A stretch of DNA of 64,000 nt from Streptomyces sp. NBC_00433 (GTDB lineage: Bacteria > Actinomycetota > Actinomycetes > Streptomycetales > Streptomycetaceae): the NCBI GenBank assembly GCA_036015235.1, contig CP107926.1, positions 3,724,001 through 3,788,000 of the forward strand, given 5' to 3'. The translations under genes and the position numbers were made by a program. Positions 26,383 through 38,440 of this stretch are shown one piece after another. How positions within the stretch are numbered: the first letter of the stretch is position 1; each line of letters starts with the position of its first letter. The notes below the pieces were generated by a model that worked only from the letters and a program-made list of their open reading frames with translations, was not told where the DNA came from and made no database searches.

Positions 26383-27831
26383 ATGAACGAGTGGGCCATT
26401 CCGCAGCGCGGCAGCGGTAGCCACGACCTGCTGCTGGACCTGACAGGGCAGCGTACGCGGGCGGGCCTTGAGGAGGCGCTGCGCGCGGCCGTACGCGACG
26501 GGCGGCTCGCGCCGGGCACCCGGCTGCCGTCCAGCCGCGTCCTGGCGCACGATCTGGGCCTGGCCCGCAACACCGTCGCCGACGCCTACGGCCAGCTCGT
26601 CGCCGAGGGCTGGCTGACCGCCAGGCAGGGCTCGGGCACGACGGTCGCGGCGCGGCCCGCACTGCCGCCGGCGAGCCGCCCCGCCCGGCGCCCCGCGGAG
26701 CCGCCGCGCGATGCGCCGACCGACCTCGTACCGCGCACCAGCGGGCTGCCGTACGTCCTGTGGCCCGGCTCGCCCGACCTGGCGTCCTTCCCCCGCACCG
26801 CCTGGCTGCGGGCCGCCCGCCGCGCGCTGACCGCGGCGCCCAACGAGGCATTCGGCTACACCGACCCGCGCGGCCGCCCCGAGCTGCGCACCGCGCTGGC
26901 CGACTACCTCGCCCGGGTCCGCGGGGTCCGCACCGACCCCGAGCACCTGGTCATCTGCACCGGCTACACCCAGGCGGTCGGCCTGATCGGCCGCGCCCTC
27001 CACGCCCGCGGTGCCCGGCGGGCCGCCGTCGAGGCGGTCGGCCTGCCCGACACCCCGACGCTGCTGCGGGCCGCGGGGCTGGAGCCCGTGCCGCTCCCCG
27101 TCGACGCGGACGGCGCCCGGGTCGGGGACCTCGACCCCGGGATCCCCGCGGTGCTGCTCACACCCGCGCACCAGTTCCCGCTGGGGGTGTGCCTGTCCCC
27201 CGCACGCCGCACGGCCGTCGTCGCCTGGGCCAGGTCCACCGGCGGCATCGTCGTCGAGGACGACTACGACGGTGAGTTCCGCTACGACCGGCAACCGGTC
27301 GCCGCGCTCCAGGCGCTGGCCCCGGACCACGTCGTCTACGCGGGCACCGCGAGCAAGAGCCTCGCGCCGGGCCTGCGGCTGGCCTGGTTGGCGGTGCCGC
27401 CGCACCTGCTGGAGGCGGTGGTGCGGGAGAAGCGGCTGGCCGATCACCAGTCCGGGGTGATCGACCAGTTGACGCTCGCGGAGTTCATCCGGGCCGGAGC
27501 GTACGACCGGCATGTGCGGCGCATGCGGATGCGCTACCGCGCCCGGCGGGACCGGGTGGTGGAGGTTCTGGCGCTGCGCGCGCCGGGTGTCCGGGTGTCC
27601 GGCATCGCGGCCGGCCTGCACGCGGTGCTCGACCTCCCGCCCGAGGGTGCGCCGCTCGACGCGGTGCTCGCCCGCGCCCACCGTCTGGGCCTCGCCGTCC
27701 CCGCACTCACCGCCTTCGGCTCCGCCCCTTCCCACCCGCCCGCCCTTGTCGTGGGCTACGCCACACCCCCGGACCACGCCTTCCCGACGGCGCTCACCCT
27801 CCTGTGCCAGTCGCTCGCCACGCGGGCCTGA
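26383..27831 (+). CDS. MocR/PdxR family regulator (GntR HTH fused to aminotransferase-like domain)
   Basis: 482 aa. N-terminal winged helix (LAPGTRLPSSRVLAHDLGLARNTV, residues about 42-65; AEGWLTARQGSGTTVA) joined to a fold-type I PLP domain with VEDDYDGEFRY and the PLP-binding lysine Lys325 in GTASKSLAPG, so cofactor sensing should be intact. No pdxS/pdxT neighbours, so the target is probably the divergent AhpD-like gene rather than vitamin B6 synthesis. ATG 26383. Confidence 0.92.
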   Translation: MNEWAIPQRGSGSHDLLLDLTGQRTRAGLEEALRAAVRDGRLAPGTRLPSSRVLAHDLGLARNTVADAYGQLVAEGWLTARQGSGTTVAARPALPPASRPARRPAEPPRDAPTDLVPRTSGLPYVLWPGSPDLASFPRTAWLRAARRALTAAPNEAFGYTDPRGRPELRTALADYLARVRGVRTDPEHLVICTGYTQAVGLIGRALHARGARRAAVEAVGLPDTPTLLRAAGLEPVPLPVDADGARVGDLDPGIPAVLLTPAHQFPLGVCLSPARRTAVVAWARSTGGIVVEDDYDGEFRYDRQPVAALQALAPDHVVYAGTASKSLAPGLRLAWLAVPPHLLEAVVREKRLADHQSGVIDQLTLAEFIRAGAYDRHVRRMRMRYRARRDRVVEVLALRAPGVRVSGIAAGLHAVLDLPPEGAPLDAVLARAHRLGLAVPALTAFGSAPSHPPALVVGYATPPDHAFPTALTLLCQSLATRA

Positions 27832-28029
27832 CCCCCCACCGGCGTGGGGCCGGCCTATCGCGGTGTCCCCCCGCGCCCCGGGTTGCTGCCCCTTGCGGTG
27901 CGTCGCTTGCCCGCGGCCGCGTGGTGGTTGCGCGCGCCCCTGGGTGGGTGCCACGTCCTGTTGCGTTCACAGTTGCGGTCCGTCTCGGCTGGTCGCGGGT
28001 GGGGACGTAGCAGCACCCCGCGGGGGGTC
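27832..28029. repeat. Copy of dispersed intergenic repeat
   Basis: 198-nt gap between convergent genes. Carries the core TGCCCCTTGCGGTGCGT (27887-27903) shared exactly with 32171, 32245 and 51492, then the CGCGCCCCTGGGTG block and CACAGTTGCGGTCCG, the mirror image of the block near 24890. Confidence 0.7.
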
Positions 28030-29751
28030 TCAGGGGGCCGAGTCCTTGACGTTGGGGGAGATGGCGTACGCGTGGGAGGGGGACGTGGAGTGGCGGGGGT
28101 TGGCCGCCGTCGTGACGTGGCCGGCGGAGTCGACGCCGATCACGTCGTCGAATTTGCTCACCTGCGCACACGCACCCTTGGCACTGCCGAGCTGGGAGTT
28201 CGTCCCCTTGAGCGCCGACTTCTGGTCGGCCGCGGATATCGGGGCCTTGCCGCCGGGGAAGGTCGTGCCGGTCGGCCAGTCGGTGCCGAGGAGGAGGACG
28301 AGGCCGGTGGCGGAGGCGGACGGTTTGAGGGCCGCGGAGGGCAGGCCGAGGGCCTTGGCGACGCTCTGGGCCTGGGCCTGCTGGGCCGTGGGGTAGCTGA
28401 GCGTCGTGGTGGCGGACGAGGGGCCGTCGCCGGACGTGGTCCGGGGGGAGAAGCCGCGGGAGACCAGCTCCGCGGCGATGTCGGCGGCCCGGTGGGCGAC
28501 GCCGCCGCCGTTCTGGACCTGGACCGCGATCGAGGACGGCGGGATCGTGGGCGTGGCGGAGGGCGCCGCCTTGGCGCCGCTCGCCGTGGTGAGCGACTGG
28601 TCGTCGGCGATCGTCTTGAAGAGCGCCGCCGCGCCCGGGTTGACCAGGTGCAGCTCGGAGCGGCCGTCGACCGTGACGCTGGCGGTCTGGAGGGTGGCGA
28701 AGGTGACCCGGTCGGTGGGGACCTTGTTGAGGTCGGTCCCCAGGCCGATCAGCTTGGTGACGGAGTCCAGCGAATTGTCGACGGTGAGCGCCTTGGTCGC
28801 GGCGTTGGCGACCTTCCACATCTTGCTGGGGCTGGTCAGGGTGCCGTCGTCCTTGAGCTTGTTGAGCAGCGCGGTCAGGAAGACGTGCTGGCCGCCCGTG
28901 CGGCCTTCGTTGTCGCTGCCGTCGCCGAAGCCGTGCCGGGTGCGCACGAACTCCAGGGCCGCTACGCCCTGGAGGACGTGCGAGCCCTGCTTGAGCTTGA
29001 GGTGGCTGTAGGGGTCGTAGATGTCGGCGCTCACGCAGACGTTGACGCCGCCGACCGCGTTGGACATGTCCACCACACCGGAGAGGTGCACCATCATGAA
29101 GTGGTCGATGGGTATCCCGGTGAGTTCGTGGACGGCCACGACACTGCAGCCGGGCCCGCCGGCGAGGGCCGCGTTGATCATCGTGTCGTGCTGCGGGCCC
29201 ATGCTGGCGTGGCCGTCGTCGTGGCAGCCGCCCCAGTCCGCCCGCAGGTCGCGGGGCACGCTCATGACGGTGGCGTTCGTACGGTCGGCGGATATGTGGA
29301 CGACCATCTCCACGTCGGCGCGCTGCCCGGTCGCCACTTTGCAGGCGCCGCCGAGCTTGCAGTCCGCCGCGTCCGTGCGGTCGTCGGAGCCGATCACCAG
29401 GATGTTGATCGGGGTGCGGCCGAAGGCGTCGGCCTTCTCGTGCCCGGCGCCGTCCTTGCCGTTCGCCGACAGGTCGTCGGACTTGATGTTGCTGTTGAGC
29501 TTCCAGTACGCGTATCCGGTGGCGCCGCCCGCGAGGAGGATGACGAAGCCCATGGCCAACCCGATGATCTTCAGGGAGCGCCCGCCGCCGCGCCGCTTCC
29601 GCCCTTTGCGGAGGGCCGCCCGACCGCCCGGCGGCCGGTGCGAGCCGGGGCCGTCGGCGGGCGCGGGGGCGCTGGGGACCGCGCCGGCGCTGTGGGCGCC
29701 GCTGCGGCGCCGGTCGGTGCCGCGCCTGCGTGATCCGCGGGAGTCGCTCAT
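28030..29751 (-). CDS. LytR-CpsA-Psr (LCP) family cell-wall glycopolymer ligase with LytR_C domain
   Basis: 573 aa. A cytoplasmic basic N-terminus (RKGRKRRGGGRSLK), one helix at about 61-82 (IIGLAMGFVILLAGGATGYA), then the LCP domain: ILVIGSDDR, SVPRDLR and a later FVRTRHGF with the conserved Asp/Arg residues; after a linker comes a LytR_C domain (IAVQVQNGGGVAHRAADIAAEL). LCP proteins attach teichoic acids or other polyprenyl-linked polymers to peptidoglycan. ATG 29751 has GGAA upstream. Alone in its transcript, downstream of the mdh terminator. Confidence 0.92.
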   Translation of the reverse strand: MSDSRGSRRRGTDRRRSGAHSAGAVPSAPAPADGPGSHRPPGGRAALRKGRKRRGGGRSLKIIGLAMGFVILLAGGATGYAYWKLNSNIKSDDLSANGKDGAGHEKADAFGRTPINILVIGSDDRTDAADCKLGGACKVATGQRADVEMVVHISADRTNATVMSVPRDLRADWGGCHDDGHASMGPQHDTMINAALAGGPGCSVVAVHELTGIPIDHFMMVHLSGVVDMSNAVGGVNVCVSADIYDPYSHLKLKQGSHVLQGVAALEFVRTRHGFGDGSDNEGRTGGQHVFLTALLNKLKDDGTLTSPSKMWKVANAATKALTVDNSLDSVTKLIGLGTDLNKVPTDRVTFATLQTASVTVDGRSELHLVNPGAAALFKTIADDQSLTTASGAKAAPSATPTIPPSSIAVQVQNGGGVAHRAADIAAELVSRGFSPRTTSGDGPSSATTTLSYPTAQQAQAQSVAKALGLPSAALKPSASATGLVLLLGTDWPTGTTFPGGKAPISAADQKSALKGTNSQLGSAKGACAQVSKFDDVIGVDSAGHVTTAANPRHSTSPSHAYAISPNVKDSAP

Positions 29752-29872
29752 GGTCGGTTCCTTGCGACGTCGGGCCCAGCACAAACTGGGTCGGCCGACT
29801 TCTACGACCGGCGAAACCCCCGGCAGGTTGCATTCCGCTTACGATTTTCGGATTGTGTACCTGGACACACGG

Positions 29873-29905
29873 CGGCCCCGCCGCTGAGGACCAGCGACGG
29901 GGCCG
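29873..29905 (-). terminator. Hairpin terminator downstream of mdh
   Basis: 14-bp stem with one mismatch: 29873-29886 pairs with 29892-29905 around a 5-nt loop, 33 nt after the mdh stop. No T tract, as is usual in Streptomyces. Confidence 0.6.
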
Positions 29906-29938
29906 GGGGCCGGGGCCGTACGAACGGCCGCGTACCGC

Positions 29939-31036
<1,098 letters not shown>

Positions 31037-31107
31037 TCAAGAGAGCCACCCGTCAGGCTATCGCGCGCCGCGCCCGCCGTCGGACCGCGGTCATGTGGCG
31101 GCGGTCA

Positions 31108-31136
31108 CCGCCACCGCCACCGCCACCGCCTTGCGG
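31108..31136. repeat. Short (CCACCG)n microsatellite
   Basis: About four and a half copies of CACCGC/CCACCG in the gap between mdh and the XRE-like gene stop. Simple-sequence repeat, no function assigned. Confidence 0.7.
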
Positions 31137-31157
31137 CGCCACCGCGTACGGGCCGGC

Positions 31158-31985
31158 TCAGCCGAGGCAGATGCCCAGCAGTATCAGGCCCACGCACAGG
31201 CCCGTGTGCGTCGGGCTCGGCGTGGCGCTGGGGGTGGGGGTCGCCGTGGGCGTCGCGGTGGGCGCGGCGGACGTGGTGGCGCCCGGTGCGGTCGGCGCGG
31301 GGGCGCCGGGCGGCGGCGCACTCGTCGTCACTCCCGCGGGCGGCGCCGCCCGCGTGGTCCGGCCGGGCGCGGGCGGCACCGCGGAGACGGTGTCGACCGG
31401 CGCGCCCGTGCCGGCGTCGGCACCGCCGGGCCCGCCCGGGTGCTGCGCCGCCGGAGTACGCCCGCGTGGCGGCGCGGACGGCGCCGGGGCTCCCGTCGCG
31501 GCGGCGCCGTTGCCCGTGGAGTCGGCGTCGCCGCCATGGGCGCGGCCGTTGCTCGTACCTGCCATCAGCACGACCGCGAGCAGCGCGGCCACCGCCAGCA
31601 CGCCGGCCGCCGCCAGCAGCACGACGCGCCTGCGGCGGGCCGGCATGCCGTCCTGCGCGCTCAGCGGGTCGAGCGGGTCCGGATGCGGCACCGGCCTGCC
31701 CCTGCCGCGGTCGCCCGCGCCGGTCGAGGCCTTCTCCGCGAGCTTCCACAGGGCGCCGACGCGGTCGTAGTCCGCGCCGCTCGCCTGCGCCAGCACCTCG
31801 ACCGCGGCCAGTGGCGGCACTTTGGCCGCCGCGAGGTAGCCGGCCCACGCGTCGGCCGGTTCGGCCGTGCGCGCGGCCAGGGCGGGGACCGTCAGGCCGC
31901 TCCTGTCCTTCATCCTGCGCAATTGCGTCGCCAAGCGCCGCATGTCCAGGGGGATACGGTCTGCCAGTGGCTCCCACTGCCCCAT
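31158..31985 (-). CDS. Membrane-anchored helix-turn-helix (XRE-like) protein with Pro/Thr-rich external part
   Basis: 275 aa. Residues 1-80 form an XRE-like helix-turn-helix (RRLATQLRRMKDRSGLTVPA, then LAARTAEPADAWAGYL); a basic RRRR stretch and a helix at about 121-143 (VVLLAAAGVLAVAALLAVVLMAG) follow; the rest is Pro/Ala/Thr-rich (repeats of TPTA, TATP, PTPS). The tail is hydrophobic and contains two Cys (LCVGLILLGICLG). ATG 31985 has AAGGG upstream. The layout resembles RodZ-like or septation-linked membrane regulators, but no specific homologue is recognised. Confidence 0.7.
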   Translation of the reverse strand: MGQWEPLADRIPLDMRRLATQLRRMKDRSGLTVPALAARTAEPADAWAGYLAAAKVPPLAAVEVLAQASGADYDRVGALWKLAEKASTGAGDRGRGRPVPHPDPLDPLSAQDGMPARRRRVVLLAAAGVLAVAALLAVVLMAGTSNGRAHGGDADSTGNGAAATGAPAPSAPPRGRTPAAQHPGGPGGADAGTGAPVDTVSAVPPAPGRTTRAAPPAGVTTSAPPPGAPAPTAPGATTSAAPTATPTATPTPSATPSPTHTGLCVGLILLGICLG

Positions 31986-32439
31986 ACCGAACCCTTCGTG
32001 TCCCACCGAATACCCAGGGCCACGCTATCTCTTCGTGCCCGCACGAGTGGTCTTACCCCCAAGTTCCCACTCGCGTGGGGCATTTGTGCTAACAGGGTGC
32101 CCCGGCTCTCCCCCTCCGACCGCGGCCCGGTGGTGGGCTTGTCTCGCAGTTCCCCGAGCCCCCGAGGTCCTGCCCCTTGCGGTGCGTTGCTTGCCTGCGA
32201 CGCCGTCGTGATGGGGCGCGCAGTTCCCCGCGCCCCTGGGTGATTGCCCCTTGCGGTGCGTTGCTTGCCTGCGGCCGCGTCGTGGCGGGGCGCCGAAGAG
32301 GCGGGAAAGAAAGCACCGCCACCGCAAGGGGCAATCACCCAGGGGCGCGGGGAACTGCGCGACAAGCCCACCACCGGGCCGCGGGCAAGGGACGTACCGC
32401 GAGGGGCAGGACCTCAGCGGCCGGCCGCCGGGCGACTGT
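31986..32439. repeat. 454-nt intergenic region with 41-bp perfect inverted repeat and tandem copies
   Basis: No gene. 32218-32258 is a perfect inverted repeat of 32320-32360 (41 bp, 61-nt spacer). The unit starting TGCCCCTTGCGGTGCGTTGC occurs at 32171 and again at 32245 (74-nt direct repeat). The 23-nt block at 32341-32363 is identical to 24858-24880. These are copies of the repeat family that recurs through the window. Confidence 0.85.
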
Positions 32440-32838
32440 TCAGCGAACGGAGAAGTGGATGATGTCCTCGAGGAAGGGGATCCGGATCAGGGGGTCCGGC
32501 TGAGCCATCAGCGCGAGCAGGACGATGGCGACGCCCAGGATCCCGTACGTGATGACGTCGGTGAACCGGCTGCGCACGGCCAGCATGCCGACCGACTGCA
32601 TCGTCCACCTCAGCACTCCGCCGAGGAGCAGCGAGACCCCCACCACGACCGCGCCCGCGCGAAACGCGCCGGCGGCCGTGGTGACGAGGCCGATCACCGC
32701 GCCGGCGATGACCAGGAGGATGGGCCATTGGCGGGCGGGAGCCGGTGATGTGCCGGGGGCGGCGCGGCCGCCGCCTTCGGGGCGGGGGGTGGAGGTGGTG
32801 ACGGCGGGGCGGCCGCCGGGGCCGAGGTCATCCGACAT
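32440..32838 (-). CDS. DUF3017 domain membrane protein
   Basis: 132 aa with three hydrophobic helices ([55 protein letters not shown]) after a Pro/Gly-rich N-terminus of about 37 residues. DUF3017 proteins are conserved in Streptomyces directly after folD, exactly as here; the start (ATG 32838) lies 11 nt inside the folD end. Function unknown. Confidence 0.87.
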   Translation of the reverse strand: MSDDLGPGGRPAVTTSTPRPEGGGRAAPGTSPAPARQWPILLVIAGAVIGLVTTAAGAFRAGAVVVGVSLLLGGVLRWTMQSVGMLAVRSRFTDVITYGILGVAIVLLALMAQPDPLIRIPFLEDIIHFSVR

Positions 32839-33691
32839 GGGGCGCCGCCCGTTCGGCCGTCTCGACCACGTTCTGGAGGAGCAGCGCCCGGGTCATGGGG
32901 CCGACCCCGCCGGGGTTGGGGGAGAGCCAGGCGGCGACCTCGGCCACGCCGGGGTGGACGTCGCCGACGATCTTGCCGTGCTCGTCGCGGCTGACGCCGA
33001 CGTCGAGGACGGCCGCGCCCGGCTTGACGTCCTCGGGCTTGACGATGTGCGGCACACCGGCCGCGGCCACGATGATGTCGGCCTGCCGCAGCTGCGCGGA
33101 CAGGTCGCGCGTGCCGGTGTGGCACAGCGTGACCGTGGCGTTCTCGGACTTGCGGGTGAGCAGCAGGCCGATGGAGCGGCCGACGGTGATGCCGCGGCCG
33201 ACGACGACGACGTGCGCGCCGTTGACGGCGACGCCGTGCCGGCGCAGCAGTTCGACGATGCCGTTGGGGGTGCAGGGCAGCGGGGCGGACACGCCCAGCA
33301 CGAGGCGGCCCAGATTCGTCGGGTGCAGCCCGTCCGCGTCCTTGGCGGGGTCCATGAGTTCGAGCACCCGGTTGGTGTCGATGCCCTTGGGGAGCGGGAG
33401 CTGCACGATGTAACCGGTGCAGGCGGGGTCGTCGTTGAGTTCGCGGACGACCGCCTCGATGTCCTCCTGCGTGGCGGTGTCCGGCAGTTCGCGCTGGATG
33501 GAGCCGATGCCGACCTGCGCGCAGTCGCGGTGCTTGCCCGCGACGTACCACTTGCTGCCCGGGTCGTCGCCGACCAGCAGGGTGCCGAGGCCGGGTGCGA
33601 CACCGCGGGCCTTGAGCGCCTGGACGCGCTCGGTCAGTTCGGACTTGATCGCGGCGGCGGTGGCCTTGCCATCGAGAATCTGGGCGGTCAT
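32828..33691 (-). CDS. folD: Bifunctional methylenetetrahydrofolate dehydrogenase / cyclohydrolase
   Basis: 287 aa. Makes 10-formyl-THF for purine synthesis. The signature [15 protein letters not shown] has the catalytic Lys; [10 protein letters not shown] and [17 protein letters not shown] (NADP site) and [17 protein letters not shown] are standard. ATG 33691. Overlaps the DUF3017 gene; divergent from the RDD genes. Its product feeds PurN and PurH, encoded a few kb away on the same strand. Confidence 0.96.
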   Translation of the reverse strand: MTAQILDGKATAAAIKSELTERVQALKARGVAPGLGTLLVGDDPGSKWYVAGKHRDCAQVGIGSIQRELPDTATQEDIEAVVRELNDDPACTGYIVQLPLPKGIDTNRVLELMDPAKDADGLHPTNLGRLVLGVSAPLPCTPNGIVELLRRHGVAVNGAHVVVVGRGITVGRSIGLLLTRKSENATVTLCHTGTRDLSAQLRQADIIVAAAGVPHIVKPEDVKPGAAVLDVGVSRDEHGKIVGDVHPGVAEVAAWLSPNPGGVGPMTRALLLQNVVETAERAAPHVG

Positions 33692-33832
33692 ACCCCCATT
33701 CTCGCGGATCGGGGGCGTGCGGGACCAATCCGTCCACTTCCTGTGCATGGTTGACCCTTGCGCCCCCCACATGCTGGGCCGGACGATGTGGCGGATCCGT
33801 CCCGTCCGTCCCGCTCGCTAAGGAATCCGCAC

Positions 33833-34501
33833 GTGAGTCAGCCTCCCGGCCCCCCGAACCCGTACGGTGGCCCGCCCCAACAGCCCTACGGCCAGCCGCA
33901 GAACCCCGGCATCCCGCAGCAGCCGTACTACGGCCAGCAGCCGGGTTACGGCTACCCCGCCCAGCAGCCGCCGTACGGTGCCTATCCGCCGGCCGGCGGG
34001 CTGCCGCCCGGCATGCCGCCGCTGGCGAGCTGGGGGGCCCGGCTGGGCGCGTACCTGCTCGACTTCCTGATGTTCAACCTGGTGCCGACCGGCCTGATCA
34101 TGGCGGGGGACCTGCCGTACAGCAAGAAGGTGCAGGACGCCAAGGACGCCTGCACCGACCAGGGCATCTCGTCCAGGAACTGCGACCTGCCGAGCATGTC
34201 CAGCTCCGGTCTGACGCTGGTCCTGGTCGGCGCGGTGCTCAGCCTCGCCGTCTTCGTCTTCCTCAGCATCCGCGAGGGCAGGACCGGCCAGACGCCGGGC
34301 AAGAAGATCGTCGGCATCCGGCTGCTGCGCGAGTCGGACGGCGCCGCCCTGGGCTTCGGCCGCGCCTTCGGCCGCCGCTGGCTGCACGTCCTCGACGCCA
34401 TACCCTGCGGCCTCGGCTTCCTGTGGCCGCTGTGGGACGGCAAGAACCAGACCTGGGCCGACAAGATGGTCCACACCGTGGTGATCAAGGACCAGTTTTG
34501 A
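33833..34501 (+). CDS. RDD family membrane protein with Pro/Gln/Tyr-rich N-terminus
   Basis: 222 aa. Residues 1-60 are a cytosolic PQQPYGQPQ/QPPYGAYPP-like low-complexity tail; the RDD domain follows (LASWGARLGAYLLDFLMF; GRTGQTPGKKIVGIRLL; FLWPLWDGKNQTWADKM), with three helices. GTG 33833 has AAGGA 8 nt upstream. Reads directly into a second RDD gene (TTGA overlap), so the two probably form a heteromer; role unknown. Confidence 0.9.
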   Translation: MSQPPGPPNPYGGPPQQPYGQPQNPGIPQQPYYGQQPGYGYPAQQPPYGAYPPAGGLPPGMPPLASWGARLGAYLLDFLMFNLVPTGLIMAGDLPYSKKVQDAKDACTDQGISSRNCDLPSMSSSGLTLVLVGAVLSLAVFVFLSIREGRTGQTPGKKIVGIRLLRESDGAALGFGRAFGRRWLHVLDAIPCGLGFLWPLWDGKNQTWADKMVHTVVIKDQF

Positions 34502-35007
34502 GCAGCCTGGGGGGGCAGCCGGAAGAGGCGGAGGTGCCGGGCTACGCGATGGACATCGGCGCGGCGGCGTACCGCCCGGTGCTTCCGGCGTACCGCTATG
34601 AGCGGCACCAGCTCGCGCACTGGTTCGTACGGGTCGCGTCCGGCCTGACCGACGCGGCCTTGGTCAGCCTGCCGGTGGTGATCCCGTACGAGGCCATGTC
34701 GCCGGGGCACGACAGGGCGGTGATGATCGCCAACGGCATCACGGTGGTGCTCGTCCTGAATGTGCTGCTCGCCCTGTGGGAGGGGCGCACCGGGCGCAGT
34801 CCCGGCAAGGTGCTGCTGCGGCTGCGGCTGGTGGACGCCGGCGGCGGGCAGCCGCTGGGCGTCTGGCGGGCGATCGGCCGCCGGGTGGCGCACCTGCTCG
34901 ACGGGCTGTCGTGCTACCTCGGCTACCTGTGGCCGCTGTGGGACAGGCAGCGGCAGACGTTCGCGGACAAGATCACCGGCGCGGTCGTGCTGGCCGAGGG
35001 GAACTGA
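34498..35007 (+). CDS. Second RDD family membrane protein
   Basis: 169 aa. RDD features: [60 protein letters not shown] at 34498 overlaps the preceding TGA and has AAGGA 6 nt upstream; GTG 34534 (GGAAGAGG upstream) or ATG 34549 are alternatives. Paralogue of the gene before it, without the low-complexity tail. Confidence 0.85.
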   Translation: MSSLGGQPEEAEVPGYAMDIGAAAYRPVLPAYRYERHQLAHWFVRVASGLTDAALVSLPVVIPYEAMSPGHDRAVMIANGITVVLVLNVLLALWEGRTGRSPGKVLLRLRLVDAGGGQPLGVWRAIGRRVAHLLDGLSCYLGYLWPLWDRQRQTFADKITGAVVLAEGN

Positions 35008-35027
35008 CCGCAGACTGGGCAATGCAC

Positions 35028-35061
35028 CGAGGCCGTACCCCTGGCGCGGGGTACGGCCTCG
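35028..35061. terminator. Bidirectional terminator between RDD pair and purH
   Basis: Perfect 14-bp stem (35028-35041 with 35048-35061), 6-nt loop TGGCGC, midway between the convergent stops at 35007 and 35084. Confidence 0.88.
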
Positions 35062-35083
35062 GACTGCTCACGACGTGCCGCTG

Positions 35084-36657
<1,574 letters not shown>

Positions 36658-36661
<4 letters not shown>

Positions 36662-37296
36662 GCCGGAATCCGTACCTTTCGTCCTTCGATGCGGTAGCCG
36701 TCGCGCGACAGCCGCCCTACGACGTCGACCAGCAGCCGCCGCTCGACGTCCTTGATGCGCTCGTGGAGCGCGTCCTCCGTGTCGTCCGCCCTGACCTCGA
36801 CCACGCCCTGGGCGATGACCGGGCCGGTGTCGACGCCGTCGTCGACGAAGTGGACGGTGCACCCGGTGACCTTGGCGCCGTACGCGAGCGCGTCGCGTAC
36901 GCCGTGCGCCCCGGGGAAACTCGGCAGCAGCGCGGGGTGCGTGTTGATGAACCGGCCGCCGAACGCCGCCAGGAAGTGCTTGCCGACGATCTTCATGAAT
37001 CCCGCGGACACGACGAGGTCGGGCGCGTACGCGGCTGTCGCCTCGGTCAGCGCCGCGTCCCAGGCGGCGCGGTCGGCGTGGTCGCCGACCTTCACCACGA
37101 AGGTCGGCAGTCCGGCGCGCGCGGCCCGCTCCAGACCCGCGATGCCGTCGCGGTCGGCGCCGACCGCGACGATCCCGGCGCCGTAGCCGGGGTCGGCCTC
37201 GATGGCGTCGAGCAGCGCCTGGAGGTTCGTGCCGGAGCCGGAGACCAGGACGACGAGGCGGGTCGGGGTGCTGCGGGCGGGAGTGTGGGAGGCCAC
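36658..37296 (-). CDS. purN: Phosphoribosylglycinamide formyltransferase
   Basis: 212 aa. [18 protein letters not shown], the catalytic block [21 protein letters not shown] (Asn/His) and [17 protein letters not shown] with the Asp are intact. GTG 37296 (VASHTPARS) is preferred; a longer frame upstream starts inside the promoter region. Forms a two-gene operon with purH, same order as S. coelicolor SCO4813-4814. Confidence 0.95.
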
Positions 37297-37598
37297 TGGC
37301 GGGGCTCTTCTCTCGCTGAAATCGTTCGGATGATCGTACGAGTCGGGGATTGGCCGGATTCCGGGGAACCCTACGAGACCGCCGACCGTCAGCAACGATA
37401 CCGGCACACCGCACGGCCCCCACGGGACGGGGGAGCGCGCGCGAGGTAGCGTCTGGCGGGAGCACGGGACTTCGCGCGCGCTGCGCGCGGGTGAACGTGA
37501 TGTATCCGACACCTGTGTCACGTATGACTTGTAGTGCTGGCGGAGCAGGACAGAACACGGCGGCGTTGAGCCCGGTAAGAGGAGTCGAGCCCAAGGGG

Positions 37599-38366
37599 AT
37601 GGCGCATCACATCATGAGCAGCGGCCGTAATCGTCTTGCGCTGCGCGCGCCCGAGGGCGACCAGGACCAGGACAACCCGTTCGCGCCCCCGCCCGAAGGG
37701 GCGCCGGACCGGCCCTGGCAGCCCAGGCGGCCCGACGAACCGGGCGACGCCGACTCGGGCTCGTCCGACGGCACACCCCCGCCCCCGCCCCCCGGGCGGC
37801 GGCCCGGGGCGCCCCAGGCATGGGGCAGCCAGTGGGGCAACCGGCAGCCGCAGGACGGCCGCCCCGACCCCGGCCAGGGCCCGAACGGCCCCCAGGGCAC
37901 CGGCCCCCGCTTCGACCCCACCGACCCGGCACAGCGCCGCTCCCGCTACGCGCTGGTCTGCGGCGGCTGGGGCCTGATCTTCGCGGTCCTCGGCTGGGTC
38001 GAAGTCGGCCTGCTGCTCGGGGCGCTCGCCCTCTACTGGGGCATCAGCGCGCTGCGCATGTCCCCGGAGGACCGCGCCGAGGCCCGCGCCACCGCGGCGT
38101 CGGCCCTGGCCGACGCCACGCAGACGCCGCGCCCGAAGCCGCCGGCGCCAGGGCCTGACGCGCAGCGCTCCTTCATGACCGCGGCGTGGACCGGCATCGT
38201 CACCAGCGCGGTGACCATCGCGATCGTCGCCGCGTCCTTCGCGCTGCATCTCGCGTACCGCGACTACTACACGTGCAAGCAGGACGCGTTGACGACCCCG
38301 GCGTCGCAGGCCTGCCAGAAGCTCCTCCCGGAGCCTCTGCGAAGCGTCCCCGCCCTCCGCGGCTGA
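37599..38366 (+). CDS. Integral membrane protein with Pro-rich N-terminus
   Basis: 255 aa. The first 115 residues are Pro/Gly/Arg-rich and disordered; then helices at about 120-150 ([35 protein letters not shown]) and 202-222 ([20 protein letters not shown]), ending in a short external tail with two Cys ([18 protein letters not shown]). Start either ATG 37599 or ATG 37614 ([15 protein letters not shown]). Found next to purNH in Streptomyces; function unknown. Confidence 0.75.
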   Translation: MAHHIMSSGRNRLALRAPEGDQDQDNPFAPPPEGAPDRPWQPRRPDEPGDADSGSSDGTPPPPPPGRRPGAPQAWGSQWGNRQPQDGRPDPGQGPNGPQGTGPRFDPTDPAQRRSRYALVCGGWGLIFAVLGWVEVGLLLGALALYWGISALRMSPEDRAEARATAASALADATQTPRPKPPAPGPDAQRSFMTAAWTGIVTSAVTIAIVAASFALHLAYRDYYTCKQDALTTPASQACQKLLPEPLRSVPALRG

Positions 38367-38388
38367 CCCCTGCGGGGCGCTGTCACGT

Positions 38389-38410
38389 CCCCACCTGGGG
38401 CCCGGTGGGG
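38389..38410. terminator. Probable hairpin between convergent membrane-protein genes
   Basis: CCCCACC (38389-38395) pairs with GGTGGGG (38404-38410) around an 8-nt loop; a second palindrome, GGGGCTAGCCCC (38408-38419), overlaps it. Located between stops at 38366 and 38441. Confidence 0.45.
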
Positions 38411-38440
38411 GCTAGCCCCGCCACTCCCTGCGGGGGCTGT

